A stretch of DNA of 64,000 nt from Micromonospora marina. GTDB taxonomy: Bacteria; Actinomycetota; Actinomycetes; Mycobacteriales; Micromonosporaceae. The stretch is from assembly GCF_900091565.1 (NCBI RefSeq), contig NZ_FMCV01000026.1, positions 31,471 to 95,470 of the forward strand. Direction: 5' to 3'. Of the stretch, positions 36,105 to 45,501 are shown one piece after another (within the stretch, counting starts at the first letter, position 1; each line of letters opens with the position of its first letter). A program made the translations under genes and the position numbers. The notes beneath the pieces are model-generated. The model had not been told where the DNA came from. It saw only the letters and a list, made by a program, of their open reading frames with translations, and searched no databases.

Positions 36105-36275
36105 GCCGCGTCTCCCCTCGCCGCCGTCCCGTCCGGGACGAACCTCCGCAAGCGTAGTCGCCCGCCCACGACGCTTCACCCCTCGACCGGCGCGGGCCGA
36201 CGCGCGGGTGCCCGCAAGGTTCGGCCGTCACCAGCGGGGTATCCACGCCGGACGTCGTCAGCGAGGGAGGACACC

Positions 36276-36485
36276 ATGCGGCCGTTGCGGGAGATGGACA
36301 CCGAGGAGATACGGGCGATGGCGGTACGCGGCGGCATCGAGGCGGCCCACGAGATGGACCGGGAGGAGCTGCTCGACGCGCTCCTCGCCCGCCCCGGCGA
36401 GGGAGCCTGGCAGGAGGATCCGAAGCCGGTTGACGTGAATCCCAACGACTATCGCTTCGAGGCCCCCGAGCGCCGACCGCGATGA
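36276..36485 (+). CDS. Small hypothetical protein with Rho-N/SAP-like helices
   Basis: A 69-aa charged protein with an SD-like GAGGGAGGA before ATG 36276. DTEEIRAMAVRGGIEAAHEM, then REELLDALLA, resembles the helix-extended-loop-helix of Rho N-terminal and SAP folds that bind nucleic acids. Function unknown and the similarity is weak. Confidence 0.65.
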   Translation: MRPLREMDTEEIRAMAVRGGIEAAHEMDREELLDALLARPGEGAWQEDPKPVDVNPNDYRFEAPERRPR

Positions 36486-36520
36486 CCCACCTCTCACTGC
36501 CAGGCCCGGGCGGCGGCATC

Positions 36521-36526
36521 TAAGGT
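36521..36526 (+). promoter_or_regulatory. -10 hexamer, leaderless cobU-cobT
   Basis: TAAGGT ends 7 nt before ATG 36534. A leaderless start leaves no room for a cobalamin riboswitch. Confidence 0.6.
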
Positions 36527-36533
36527 ACGGGGC

Positions 36534-38486
36534 ATGTCCGTTGACGGGTGGCACACCCTCCTGGTGCTCGGCGGTATCCGCTCCGGCAAGTCCGAGTTCG
36601 CCGAGTCGCTGGTCGCCGACGCGCCCACGGTCCGGTACGTGGCCACCGCCCCGGCCGGCGATCCGGAGGACACCGAGTGGGCGGCCCGCCTCGCGGCGCA
36701 CCGCGCCCGGCGGCCGGGTAGCTGGAGCACCGAGGAGACCGCGGCGGACCCGGGCCGGCTGGTCGAGGTGATCGCCGCCGCCGGGCCGAACGACACACTG
36801 CTCGTGGACGACCTCGGCGGCTGGGTGACGGTGCTGCTCGACCCGGTCCACCAGCCGGCCGACGACACCGCCACGATCGCCGAGCTGGCCGCGGCGGTGC
36901 GGTCCAGCACGGCCCGGCTGGTGCTGGTCAGCCCCGAGGTGGGCCTGTCCCTGGTGCCCACCACGCCGCTGGGCCGGGCGTTCACCGACGCGCTCGGCGC
37001 GACCAACCGGGCGGTCGCCGACGCCTGCGACGCGGTCACGCTCGTGGTGGCCGGTCAGACCGCGTGGCTCAAGCCGGCCACCCCGGCCACCCCGGCCCCC
37101 GCGCACGCCGTGCCGCCCGCCGCCGCGCCGCCCGAGGCCGCGCCGAGCCACGCCGCGGCGCCGCAGACCGCAGCGCCCCGAGCCGCGGCACCCTGGACCA
37201 CGGCCGCGCCGAGCCAGGCCGCACCTGACCAGGTCACGCCGGCCGGTCTCGGCGCCGCAGACCTGACACTGCCCGAGGTGCTCACCCCGGCCGCCGCCCC
37301 GGCGCCCGCCCCGGCCGCCCCCGACGCGCCGGGTACGGGCGACTGGGCCGCACCGACCATGGCGCTGCCGATGATCGCCACCGGCCTGGTCATCCAGCCG
37401 GGCATGGAACTGCCGATGCCCGACGACTACACCGGGCCGCAGGCGGTCGACCGGCTCGCCACCCTCGACATTTCCGGCGCCGGTCTCGGCGTGCTGGAGC
37501 AGGTGGTCGGCTTCGCCGCCGCCACCCAGGGCACCTCGACGCCGCGTCCGTGGGACTCCGTACGCGTCCTGCTGATCCGGGGCGACCACGAGGGCGGCGC
37601 GTCGGCCGGCGCGACGCCCGGAGCGTCGGCCCGCCGCGCCCGGCAGGCCCGCGCCGGCCGGGGCGCGCTGGCCCGGCTCGCCGCCGAGAACCGGGCCGGC
37701 CTGCAGATCGTCGAGGCGCCCGTGTCGGCGCCGATGGAGGACGGCCCGGCCCTGCCCGCCGACGAGGTCGAGGCGGCCCTGCGCTACGGCTGGCGGCTCG
37801 CCGAGCAGGCCGCCGACGCCGGGGTGCAGCTGCTGGTGCTCGCCGCCTGCGGCGCGGGTGCCGAGGCCGCCGCCGCGGCGGTGCTCGCGGCCACCGCGGG
37901 GGCGGAAGCGCCGACCGTACTCGGCCGGGTGATCACCGAGCAGGGCGAGATCGACGACACCGCGTGGATGGTCCGCTGCGCGACGGTACGGGACGCGCTG
38001 CACCGCACCCGGCGCTCCGCCCGGGAGGCCAAGGACGTGCTGGCCGAGCTGGGCGGCGGCGACATCGCACTGGCCACCGGTGTGCTGCTGGGCGCCACCG
38101 CCCGCAAGGTGCCGGTGCTGCTGGACGGCCCGGTCGGCACCGCCGCCGCCATGGTCAGCCGCGACCTGGCCGGGCAGGCCCGGCACTGGTGCCTGCTGCC
38201 CGACCACGGCGGCCGTCCGGGCGTGCGGCTCGCCGCCGACGTGCTCGGCCTGACCCCGCTGGTGGACCTGCGGCTGGACCTGGGCGAGGGGGCGACCGCG
38301 CTGGCCGCGCTGCCGCTGCTGCGCTCCGCGCTGACGCTCGCCGCCACGCTGCCGGCGCACCCGTCGCTGGGCGGCCCCGACGACGACGGCGACGAACCGG
38401 ACTTCGCCGAGCCGGAGCCGGCCGGTCCGGGGCCGACCACGGTCGGTGCCGACGAGCCGGTCTCCCCCGGCCGACGTGCCGACTGA
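36534..38486 (+). CDS. cobU: CobU-CobT fusion, adenosylcobinamide kinase/guanylyltransferase with CobT-like domain
   Basis: A 650-aa fusion. Residues 1-175 are CobU: LGGIRSGKSEFAESL (P-loop), VRYVATAPAGDPED, AAHRARRPGSW and LLVDDLGGW. An Ala/Pro linker spans about 179-268. The rest is CobT-like (nicotinate-nucleotide:DMB phosphoribosyltransferase). RLDLGEG retains the catalytic Glu, but the usual GEMGIGNTT signature reads AACGAGAEA (~437) and the SAEPGH region reads GGRPGV, so CobT activity is doubtful. cobS follows with overlapping stop and start. Confidence 0.88.
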   Translation: MSVDGWHTLLVLGGIRSGKSEFAESLVADAPTVRYVATAPAGDPEDTEWAARLAAHRARRPGSWSTEETAADPGRLVEVIAAAGPNDTLLVDDLGGWVTVLLDPVHQPADDTATIAELAAAVRSSTARLVLVSPEVGLSLVPTTPLGRAFTDALGATNRAVADACDAVTLVVAGQTAWLKPATPATPAPAHAVPPAAAPPEAAPSHAAAPQTAAPRAAAPWTTAAPSQAAPDQVTPAGLGAADLTLPEVLTPAAAPAPAPAAPDAPGTGDWAAPTMALPMIATGLVIQPGMELPMPDDYTGPQAVDRLATLDISGAGLGVLEQVVGFAAATQGTSTPRPWDSVRVLLIRGDHEGGASAGATPGASARRARQARAGRGALARLAAENRAGLQIVEAPVSAPMEDGPALPADEVEAALRYGWRLAEQAADAGVQLLVLAACGAGAEAAAAAVLAATAGAEAPTVLGRVITEQGEIDDTAWMVRCATVRDALHRTRRSAREAKDVLAELGGGDIALATGVLLGATARKVPVLLDGPVGTAAAMVSRDLAGQARHWCLLPDHGGRPGVRLAADVLGLTPLVDLRLDLGEGATALAALPLLRSALTLAATLPAHPSLGGPDDDGDEPDFAEPEPAGPGPTTVGADEPVSPGRRAD

Positions 38487-39249
38487 CGCGCGGCTCGCCG
38501 ACGGCATCCGGCTGGCGCTCACCACGTTCACCACCCTCCCGGTACGCGCCGGCCGGGTCGACCGGGCCGCCGCCGGGACCGCGATGGCGCTCGCTCCGCT
38601 GGTCGGCGCGCTGCTCGGCGCCGTACTCGGCGGGGTGCTGCTGCTCACCGGCGCGCTCGCGCCACCGCTCGTCGCCGCCGTGGTGACAGTCGGGCTGGGT
38701 GCGCTGCTCACCCGGGGCCTGCACCTGGACGGGCTGGCCGACACCGTCGACGCGCTCGGCTCGTACCGGCGCGGCCCGGCCGCGCTGGAGATCATGAAGC
38801 AGCCGGACGTCGGCCCGTTCGGGGTGGTCGCGCTCGTGGTCGTACTCCTGCTGCAGAGCGCGGTGCTCGCGGAGCTGGCCGGCCGGGACGCGCTCGCCGC
38901 GGTCGCGGCGGTGGTCGCGGCCACCGCGGCCGGGCGGCTCGCCGTCGGCCTGGCCTGCCGGCGTGGCGTGCCGGCGGCCCGGCCGGAGGGCCTGGGCGCG
39001 CTCGTCGCCGGCACTGTGGGGTGGGCCGCCCTGACGCTCGGCGCGGTCGCCGTCGCGCTGGCGGCCGTGCCCGCGGTGCCGGACCGGCCGTGGCAGGGGC
39101 CGCTCGCCGTGCTCGGCGCGCTCGCCGTCGCGGCCGGGCTCCTCCGGCACCTGGTACGCCGCCTCGGCGGCATCACCGGCGACGTGCTCGGGGCGCTCGT
39201 GGAGATCGTCACCACGCTGTCCTACCTGGGACTGGTGCTGACCGGCTGA
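38476..39249 (+). CDS. cobS: Adenosylcobinamide-GDP ribazoletransferase
   Basis: A 257-aa polytopic membrane enzyme that joins alpha-ribazole to adenosylcobinamide-GDP. Hallmarks are LTRGLHLDGLADTVDALGS, then KQPDVGPFGV and GGITGDVLGALVE, with the metal-binding Asp residues. Seven or so membrane helices. GTG 38476 overlaps the cobU-cobT stop; GTG 38446 is an alternative that would add 10 residues. Late cobalamin assembly with the upstream gene. Confidence 0.93.
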   Translation: MPTDARLADGIRLALTTFTTLPVRAGRVDRAAAGTAMALAPLVGALLGAVLGGVLLLTGALAPPLVAAVVTVGLGALLTRGLHLDGLADTVDALGSYRRGPAALEIMKQPDVGPFGVVALVVVLLLQSAVLAELAGRDALAAVAAVVAATAAGRLAVGLACRRGVPAARPEGLGALVAGTVGWAALTLGAVAVALAAVPAVPDRPWQGPLAVLGALAVAAGLLRHLVRRLGGITGDVLGALVEIVTTLSYLGLVLTG

Positions 39250-39312
39250 ACGCCACCGGTCCGGGCGGGTAGCGTTCGGGGCGATTGCACCGGCGCGGTC
39301 GAGGGGGACGGC

Positions 39313-40602
39313 ATGCTCATCACGGACGACTTCCTGCCGGTACCGGTGCCCGAGTCGCTCGACGCGACCTACCTGGTGCCGATCACCGGGCTGCCCAAGG
39401 TGAGCCCGAAGACCGCCGTGGACGGCCTGGCCGGCCGGCTCGCCGAACCGGTCCACGGGCTGGCCCGGCAGATGCTCGACAGCCCGCTGATGACGGTGGA
39501 CACCCGTACCGTCGACGAGTTCCCCGAACTGCCGCCGGACCTGCTCACCGCGTTCGGCGCCACCGAGGAGCAGCTGGCCCGGCTGGCCGCCGCCACCCAC
39601 CTGGTGGTGGTGCAGGCCGAGTACCGGCCGGGCTGGCCGCCGGCGCACGAGTGGGCCGCCCGCGCGGTGGCCGCGGCGGTCGCCGAGACGGTCGGCGGGG
39701 ACGTGGTGGACGTCTTCGGGCTCCAGTTCCTCGACCCGGCGGCGGCGCTGCGCTCGCTGCCCGACGACCAGGGCCGGATCCGGCTCGTCGACTGGGTGCT
39801 GGTGCCCTACTCCTCGGACTCCGACGGGCTCTGGTTCACCACGAAGGGGCTGCGCCGGTTCGGGCTGCTGGAGTTGCAGGCGCAGGGCGTACCGGACCAC
39901 CTGACCCGGGCGTGGGGCGCGGTGATGACCGGCGCGGCCCGGCGGCTGCTGCGGGACTGGACCGACGGGCTCGCCGGCGACGAGGTGCCCGCCTTCGTGC
40001 AGCTTCCGGTGCTGGCCACGGTGACCGGGCACGACATCGCCGTGGCGTACGGCAATCCGGAGCAGCACGGCGCGACCGCGCCGGTGCTGCTGCGGCTGGA
40101 GCTGGACCCGGCCACCGACCCCGACGCCGACTCGTTCCTGAGCCTCAACCCGCCGCCCGGGCATCCGGGACCGCCCGGCCGCTACTTCGCCGCCGCCTGC
40201 GCGACGCTGTTCAACGGCATCCAGCCGGACGTGCGCTACACCCGCACCGGGGACGCGATGAGCCGCGCGGTGGAGACCGCCCGCGCCGCGCTCGGCGACA
40301 TCCGGGCCCGCTTCCTGGCCGGGCGGCTGCCCGAGGAGAGCCAGCTCGTGGTCAAGTACGGCCTGCCCGGCGACGACGGCCCCGAGTACGTCTGGGCCGG
40401 GGTGACCTCGTGGGACACCCCGGAACGGATCGTCGGCGCGAGCGCCAGCGACGCCAACACCGACCCGAGCGTGCGGATCGGCTCCCCGGTGGTGGTGGAG
40501 GCGTCGGACGTCGTCGACTGGGCCGTGCTGGACGGCACCGGCGTGCTGGAGGGCGGCTGGACACAGGCAGTCCTCGACGCCGGTGAGCGCGGCGAGGACT
40601 GA
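39313..40602 (+). CDS. Hypothetical protein with C-terminal DUF2314 domain
   Basis: A 429-aa cytosolic protein. The C-terminal ~110 residues (VVKYGLPGDDGPEYVWAGVT, then VVEASDVVDWAVLDGTGVLE and GWTQAVL) match DUF2314. The N-terminal ~250 residues are not recognised; they include Trp- and Asp-rich stretches (LVDWVLVPYSSDSDGLWF). GAGGGGGA precedes ATG 39313. DUF2314 proteins have no established role. It lies between cobS and gcvT. Confidence 0.75.
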   Translation: MLITDDFLPVPVPESLDATYLVPITGLPKVSPKTAVDGLAGRLAEPVHGLARQMLDSPLMTVDTRTVDEFPELPPDLLTAFGATEEQLARLAAATHLVVVQAEYRPGWPPAHEWAARAVAAAVAETVGGDVVDVFGLQFLDPAAALRSLPDDQGRIRLVDWVLVPYSSDSDGLWFTTKGLRRFGLLELQAQGVPDHLTRAWGAVMTGAARRLLRDWTDGLAGDEVPAFVQLPVLATVTGHDIAVAYGNPEQHGATAPVLLRLELDPATDPDADSFLSLNPPPGHPGPPGRYFAAACATLFNGIQPDVRYTRTGDAMSRAVETARAALGDIRARFLAGRLPEESQLVVKYGLPGDDGPEYVWAGVTSWDTPERIVGASASDANTDPSVRIGSPVVVEASDVVDWAVLDGTGVLEGGWTQAVLDAGERGED

Positions 40603-40609
40603 CCCGGGC

Positions 40610-41734
40610 TCAGCGCACCGAGGGCTCGACGAACGGCGGCCTGGTCAGGCGCATCCGGGCACGGCGGCCCCGGATGTCCACCTCCAGCTCGTCGCCGTCG
40701 GCCCGCTTCGGGTCGGTGTCGACGAGCGCCAGCGCGACGCCGTGCTTGAGCGTCGGGCTGAACGTGCCGCTGGTGACGGTGCCGACCTGCCGGTCGCCCG
40801 CGTACACGGTCATGCCGGGGCGCGGGATGGCCCGGTCCACGGCGGTGAGGCCGCGCAGCGTCCGGGCCGGACCGGCGGCCTTCTCGGCGAGCAGCGCGTC
40901 CCGGCCCCAGAACGCCGCCTTGTCCCAGCCCACCGCCCAGCCGGAACGGCCCTGCACCGGAGTGATCTCCAGGGACAGATCCTGCCCGTGCAGCGGGTAA
41001 CCCATCTCGGTGCGCAGCGTGTCCCGGGCGGCCAGGCCGCAGGCCCGTACGTCGTCTGCCGCGGCGAAGATCGCGTCCCAGACGGCGACCGCGTGCTCGG
41101 CCGGGACGACCAGCTCGTAGCCCAGCTCGCCGGTGTAGCCGGTGCGGCACACGGTCAGCTCCACCCCGTCGAGCGTGGCGGTGGAGAAGCTCATGTAGTC
41201 GTGGGCGGTGGGCAGGCCGAGCACGCCCAGCAGCTCCGCCGAGCGCGGCCCCTGGACGGCGAGCACCGCGTACGCCTCGTGCTCGTCGGTGACTGTGACG
41301 CCCTCGGGCGCCGCGGCGCGCAGCCGGCGGGTGACCTCGGCGGTGTTGGCCGCGTTGGGCACCAGGAAGACGTGGTCCCCGGCGTGCAGGTAGGCGATGA
41401 TGTCGTCCACCACGCCGCCGGTGGCGTCGTCGCAGCAGAGCGTGTACTGGGCCTGGCCGGGCGCGATCCGGCCGAGGTCGTTGGTGAGGCAGGCGTTGAC
41501 GAAGTCCGCCGCGCCCGGCCCGGCGACCCGGATCTTGCCCAGGTGCGAGACGTCGAACACGCCGACGCCCTCGCGGACGGCCGTGTGCTCCTTCAGCACG
41601 CCACCACCGGCGTACTCGAGCGGCATCTGCCAGCCGCCGAAGGGGGCGAACTTCGCGCCGAGCGCGGTGTGCCGCTCGTGCAGCGGGGAACGGCGCAGCC
41701 GGGTCTCGGCGGCGTCGGAGGTCACCTCGGTCAT
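40610..41734 (-). CDS. gcvT: Glycine cleavage system T protein (aminomethyltransferase)
   Basis: A 374-aa folate-dependent T protein that releases ammonia from the lipoyl-bound aminomethyl group. VFDVSHLGKIRV, then LVNACLTNDLGRI (the expected start FVNACLTN), YLHAGDHVFLVPN and CRTGYTGELGYEL match the family. The catalytic Asp lies in the ATGGVVDDIIAY segment. The gene is leaderless (TAAGTT 7 nt before ATG 41734) and convergent with the DUF2314 gene. The H and P proteins are not nearby. Confidence 0.93.
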   Translation of the reverse strand: MTEVTSDAAETRLRRSPLHERHTALGAKFAPFGGWQMPLEYAGGGVLKEHTAVREGVGVFDVSHLGKIRVAGPGAADFVNACLTNDLGRIAPGQAQYTLCCDDATGGVVDDIIAYLHAGDHVFLVPNAANTAEVTRRLRAAAPEGVTVTDEHEAYAVLAVQGPRSAELLGVLGLPTAHDYMSFSTATLDGVELTVCRTGYTGELGYELVVPAEHAVAVWDAIFAAADDVRACGLAARDTLRTEMGYPLHGQDLSLEITPVQGRSGWAVGWDKAAFWGRDALLAEKAAGPARTLRGLTAVDRAIPRPGMTVYAGDRQVGTVTSGTFSPTLKHGVALALVDTDPKRADGDELEVDIRGRRARMRLTRPPFVEPSVR

Positions 41735-41741
41735 GGGTGGC

Positions 41742-41747
41742 AACTTA
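41742..41747 (-). promoter_or_regulatory. -10 hexamer, leaderless gcvT
   Basis: Minus-strand TAAGTT ends 7 nt before ATG 41734; no glycine riboswitch is possible upstream of a leaderless start. Confidence 0.6.
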
Positions 41748-41900
41748 CCGGCCCGGGCCGCTGTGGTTAGCATCGGCGGGATCCCGTCGGCACGCATCGG
41801 CGGGACAGCCACGACTCCCGGCGGGTAGGTTGCCGCCGGAGAGACCTTCACCGCCGGTACGCGACGACGCGGCCGGCCCGGCCCGCCCGGAGTAGCTTTC

Positions 41901-43469
41901 GTGACATCGCCCCGCACCACCCTCAGCCTGGTCGACACCGACCCCGCCGAACTCGCCGTCGACGCGATCGTGATCGGCGTGCACAGCCAGACCACCGAGC
42001 CGGGCAACGGCGCACCCGCCCACGCTTTGCTGCTGGCGAGCGGCGGGGAGAGCATCGCCGCCGCGTTCGACGGAAAGCTGACCGAGACGCTGGCCCTGCT
42101 CGGCGCGACCGGTGGCCCGGGCGAGGTGATCAAGCTGGCCACGCTGGGCACCGTGTCCGCCCCGCTGGTCGTGGCGGTCGGCCTCGGCCCGGAGCCCGCC
42201 GGTGCCGCCCCGGCACCGGAGTCGCTGCGCCGGGCCGCCGGTGCCGCGGTGCGGGCGCTGGCCGGCGCCCCGCGCGTCGCCCTGGCCCTGCCGCTGCCCG
42301 ACGACGCCGACGCCCCGGCCGCCCTGCGCGCGGTCGCCGAGGGCGCGCTGCTGGGCGGCTACCGGTTCGCCGGCTACAAGACCAAGCCGCAGCCGGCCCG
42401 GCGCGAGCCGGTGGCCGAGGTGCTGGTGGCGGTGCCGGACGCGGCCGACGCGACCGCCCAGGCCGAGATCGCGCGGGCGCAGGCGGTGGCCGGCGCGGTG
42501 CGGACCAGCCGGGACTGGGTCAACACCGCGCCGAACGAGCTGCGTCCCCCGGCGTTCGCCGACGCCGTCTCCGCCGCCGCCCGCGAGGCCGGACTGGAGG
42601 TCGAGGTGCTGGACGAGGCGGCGCTGAAGGCCGGCGGCTACGGCGGCATCCTCGCCGTCGGTCAGGGCTCCGAGGCCCCGCCGCGGCTGGTGAAGCTCAC
42701 CTGGACGCCCGAGGGCGGCGGCAACGGCAAGCGGGTCGCGCTGGTCGGCAAGGGCATCACGTTCGACACCGGCGGCATCTCGATCAAGCCGGCGCAGGGC
42801 ATGTGGGAGATGAAGTCGGACATGGCCGGGGCGGCGGCCGTCGGCGCGGCCATGCTGGCGGTCGCGGCGCTCAAGCCGTCGGTGACCGTCACCGGCTACC
42901 TGCCGATGGCGGAGAACATGCCGTCGGGCACCAGCTACCGCCCGGGCGACGTGATCAGCATGTTCAACGGCAAGAAGGTGGAGGTGCTCAACACCGACGC
43001 CGAGGGCCGGATGGTGCTGGCCGACGCGATGGCGCGGGCCTGCGCGGACGGCGCGGACTACCTGTTCGAGACCTCCACGCTGACCGGCGGGCAGGTGATC
43101 GCGCTGGGCAAGCGGATCGCCGGTGTGATGGGCACCCCGGAGCTGTGCGAGCGGGTGCGGGTCGCCGGTGACGCGACCGGCGAGCCGGCCTGGCCGATGC
43201 CGCTGCCGGACGACGTGCGCAAGGGCATGGAGTCGGACGTCGCGGACATCTCGCAGGTCAACGCCGGGATGGACCGGGCCGGGCACATGCTCCAGGGCGG
43301 GGTGTTCCTGCGCGAGTTCGTGACCGACGACGTGGCCTGGGCGCACATCGACATCGCCGGTCCGGGCTACCACTCGGGCGAGGCGACCGGCTATTGGACG
43401 AAGGGCGGCACCGGTGTGCCGGTGCGGACGCTCGTGCACCTGGTCGAGGACGTCGCCACCAACGGCTGA
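41901..43469 (+). CDS. pepA: Leucyl aminopeptidase (M17)
   Basis: A 522-aa cytosolic dizinc aminopeptidase. The C-terminal catalytic domain has VGKGITFDTGGISIKP, the signature VLNTDAEGRMVLADA and EMKSDMAGAAAV. The N-terminal ~170 residues form the PepA N-domain. GTG 41901 is chosen; CGGAG lies about 9 nt upstream. Divergent from gcvT. It corresponds to mycobacterial pepB (Rv2213). Confidence 0.95.
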   Translation: MTSPRTTLSLVDTDPAELAVDAIVIGVHSQTTEPGNGAPAHALLLASGGESIAAAFDGKLTETLALLGATGGPGEVIKLATLGTVSAPLVVAVGLGPEPAGAAPAPESLRRAAGAAVRALAGAPRVALALPLPDDADAPAALRAVAEGALLGGYRFAGYKTKPQPARREPVAEVLVAVPDAADATAQAEIARAQAVAGAVRTSRDWVNTAPNELRPPAFADAVSAAAREAGLEVEVLDEAALKAGGYGGILAVGQGSEAPPRLVKLTWTPEGGGNGKRVALVGKGITFDTGGISIKPAQGMWEMKSDMAGAAAVGAAMLAVAALKPSVTVTGYLPMAENMPSGTSYRPGDVISMFNGKKVEVLNTDAEGRMVLADAMARACADGADYLFETSTLTGGQVIALGKRIAGVMGTPELCERVRVAGDATGEPAWPMPLPDDVRKGMESDVADISQVNAGMDRAGHMLQGGVFLREFVTDDVAWAHIDIAGPGYHSGEATGYWTKGGTGVPVRTLVHLVEDVATNG

Positions 43470-43472
43470 CAG

Positions 43473-43529
43473 GTAAGGAAGGGCCCCTTCTTAACGCCTG
43501 GCGTTGTAGAAGGGGCCCTTTTTAACACA
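43473..43529. repeat. Double GGGCCC-cored repeat, copy 2
   Basis: A first unit (43473-43497, GTAAGGAAGGGCCCCTTCTT then AACGC) is followed by an opposite-facing unit around 43504-43526. The first unit is exactly the reverse complement of the second unit of copy 3 (48812-48836). It lies between convergent pepA and a hypothetical gene. Confidence 0.85.
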
Positions 43530-43534
43530 AGCGT

Positions 43535-43864
43535 TCAGAACAGCTCGGGCCGGCGCTTGCGGCGCTCGTTGTAGTCGCGCATGCGCTGCGGGTAGCCCAT
43601 CAGCCGCACGTCGTAGATCGGGATCGCGATCCGGTGCGCCCAGCGGCGGGCCTCGTCCGGCCCGCCGACGCGCCGCCGGGTCCACTCGCCGTCGTCGGCG
43701 ATCAGCATGATCGTGGTCTCGGTGACCGTCGTACGGGGCTCGATGTACGCCTCGACGCCCTTGCGGGTCCGGACGAAGTTCTCCAGATGGTCCAGATCGG
43801 CGCGGTCGGCGGCGCGGTCGCGGCTCGCCGGGACCGCCCGCTTGCGTCGTCGGAACAGCCCCAC
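43535..43864 (-). CDS. Conserved actinobacterial protein of unknown function
   Basis: A 109-aa protein. It opens GLFRRRKRAVP, then has LENFVRTRKGVEAYIEPRTT and TIMLIADDGEWTRRRVGGPD, and ends in a basic tail (MRDYNERRKRRPELF). GTG 43864 is preferred because GGAGGAG lies 8 nt upstream; the frame is open to 43939. I do not recognise a function; a charged single-domain protein with no membrane segment. Confidence 0.75.
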   Translation of the reverse strand: MGLFRRRKRAVPASRDRAADRADLDHLENFVRTRKGVEAYIEPRTTVTETTIMLIADDGEWTRRRVGGPDEARRWAHRIAIPIYDVRLMGYPQRMRDYNERRKRRPELF

Positions 43865-44043
43865 CGAATCCACTCCTCCCCCACCGCCGTCATCGAGGTC
43901 GGTGCCAAGGGTACGTGTCGCCGACGTGTCGTTGGGCACCTCGGTACGCGCTCGGTCCGTGGTGGTGACAAGATGACCGAGGTGGGGTGTACCTGTTACT
44001 CCGCCGTAACCCCCGATGCAGTGACGCGACCTGGGAGTTGGAT

Positions 44044-45435
44044 GTGAGCGAGCCGAACGACACGACCTTCGACATCGTCATCCTCGGAGGTGGTAGCGGC
44101 GGCTACGCGGCGGCGCTGCGTGCCGCCCAGCTGGACCTCTCCGTCGCCCTCATCGAGAAGAGCAAGCTGGGCGGGACCTGCCTGCACAACGGGTGCATCC
44201 CGACCAAGGCGCTGCTGCACGCCGCCGAGATCGCCGACCAGACCCGCGAGTCCGAGCAGTTCGGCGTGAAGGCCGAGCTGGTCGGCATCGACATGAAGGC
44301 GGTCAACTCGTACAAGGACGGCGTGATCTCCCGCCTGTACAAGGGCCTGCAGGGCCTGGTGGGCAGCAGCAAGAAGATCACCTTCGTGGCGGGCGCCGGC
44401 AAGCTGGTCGGCAAGAACGTCGTCGAGGTCGACGGCAAGCGCTACACCGGCCGCAACGTCGTGCTGGCCTCCGGTTCGTACGCGAAGAGCCTGCCCGGCC
44501 TGGACGTCGACGGCGAGCGGATCATCACCAGCGACCACGCGCTGACGCTGGACCGCGTCCCGTCGTCGGCGATCGTGCTCGGCGGCGGTGTCATCGGCGT
44601 CGAGTTCGCCAGCGTCTGGAAGTCCTTCGGCGTGGACGTGACGATCGTCGAGGCGCTGCCCCGCCTGGTCGCCGCCGAGGACGAGGAGTCGTCGAAGGCG
44701 CTGGAGCGGGCGTTCCGCAAGCGGAAGATCAACTTCAAGGTCGGCAAGCCGTTCGAGAAGGTCGAGAAGACCGACAAGGGCGTGAAGCTGACCATTCAGG
44801 GCGGCGACACGGTCGAGGCCGAGCTGCTGCTGGTCGCCGTGGGCCGCGGCCCGAACACCGCCGGCCTCGGCTACGAGGAGCAGGGCGTCAAGATGGACCG
44901 CGGCTACGTGCTGACCGACGAGCGGCTGCGCACCAGCGTGCCGAACGTCTACGCGGTCGGTGACATCGTGCCCGGCCTGCAGCTCGCGCACCGCGGCTTC
45001 CAGCAGGGCATCTTCGTCGCCGAGGAGATCGCCGGAAAGACCCCGGCCGTGATCGACGAGGCCGGCATCCCGCGCGTCACCTACTGCGACCCGGAGCTGG
45101 CGTCGGTCGGACTGACCGAGGCGAGGGCCAAGGAGCAGTACGGTGCCGACAAGATCAAGACCTACAACTACAACCTGGGCGGCAACGGCAAGAGCCAGAT
45201 CCTCAAGACCGCCGGCCACGTGAAGCTGGTCCGGGTGGACGACGGCCCGGTGGTCGGCGTGCACATGGTCGGCGCCCGGGTCGGTGAGCAGATCGGCGAG
45301 GCGCAGCTCATCTACAACTGGGAGGCGTACCCGGCCGAGGTGGCGCAGCTCGTGCACGCCCACCCGACGCAGAACGAGGCTCTGGGCGAGGCGCACCTGG
45401 CCCTGGCCGGCAAGCCGCTGCACGCGCACGCCTGA
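44044..45435 (+). CDS. lpdA: Dihydrolipoyl dehydrogenase (E3)
   Basis: A 463-aa FAD- and NAD-dependent E3 that reoxidises lipoyl groups of 2-oxo acid dehydrogenase and glycine cleavage complexes. FAD-binding GGGSGGYAAALRAAQL, redox-disulfide GGTCLHNGCIPTK and the C-terminal catalytic HAHPTQNE are intact. GTG 44044 has GGGAG about 7 nt upstream. sucB follows after 66 bp, probably cotranscribed. Confidence 0.95.
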   Translation: MSEPNDTTFDIVILGGGSGGYAAALRAAQLDLSVALIEKSKLGGTCLHNGCIPTKALLHAAEIADQTRESEQFGVKAELVGIDMKAVNSYKDGVISRLYKGLQGLVGSSKKITFVAGAGKLVGKNVVEVDGKRYTGRNVVLASGSYAKSLPGLDVDGERIITSDHALTLDRVPSSAIVLGGGVIGVEFASVWKSFGVDVTIVEALPRLVAAEDEESSKALERAFRKRKINFKVGKPFEKVEKTDKGVKLTIQGGDTVEAELLLVAVGRGPNTAGLGYEEQGVKMDRGYVLTDERLRTSVPNVYAVGDIVPGLQLAHRGFQQGIFVAEEIAGKTPAVIDEAGIPRVTYCDPELASVGLTEARAKEQYGADKIKTYNYNLGGNGKSQILKTAGHVKLVRVDDGPVVGVHMVGARVGEQIGEAQLIYNWEAYPAEVAQLVHAHPTQNEALGEAHLALAGKPLHAHA

Positions 45436-45501
45436 CACGACAACCGCGGCGTCCGGCGACGGGCGATGATCCCACCAGGGGAATGAAGGAGTCTGGAGAA
45501 C

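Noticed and set aside
36486..36533. Cobalamin riboswitch before cobU-cobT
   Set aside because: Only 48 bp and a leaderless promoter; no B12-box-like sequence.
36258..39215. 985-codon open frame on the minus strand
   Set aside because: Antisense to cobU-cobT and cobS, whose motifs are clear on the plus strand.
41735..41900. Glycine riboswitch before gcvT
   Set aside because: gcvT appears leaderless; no aptamer-like sequence in the 166-bp gap.
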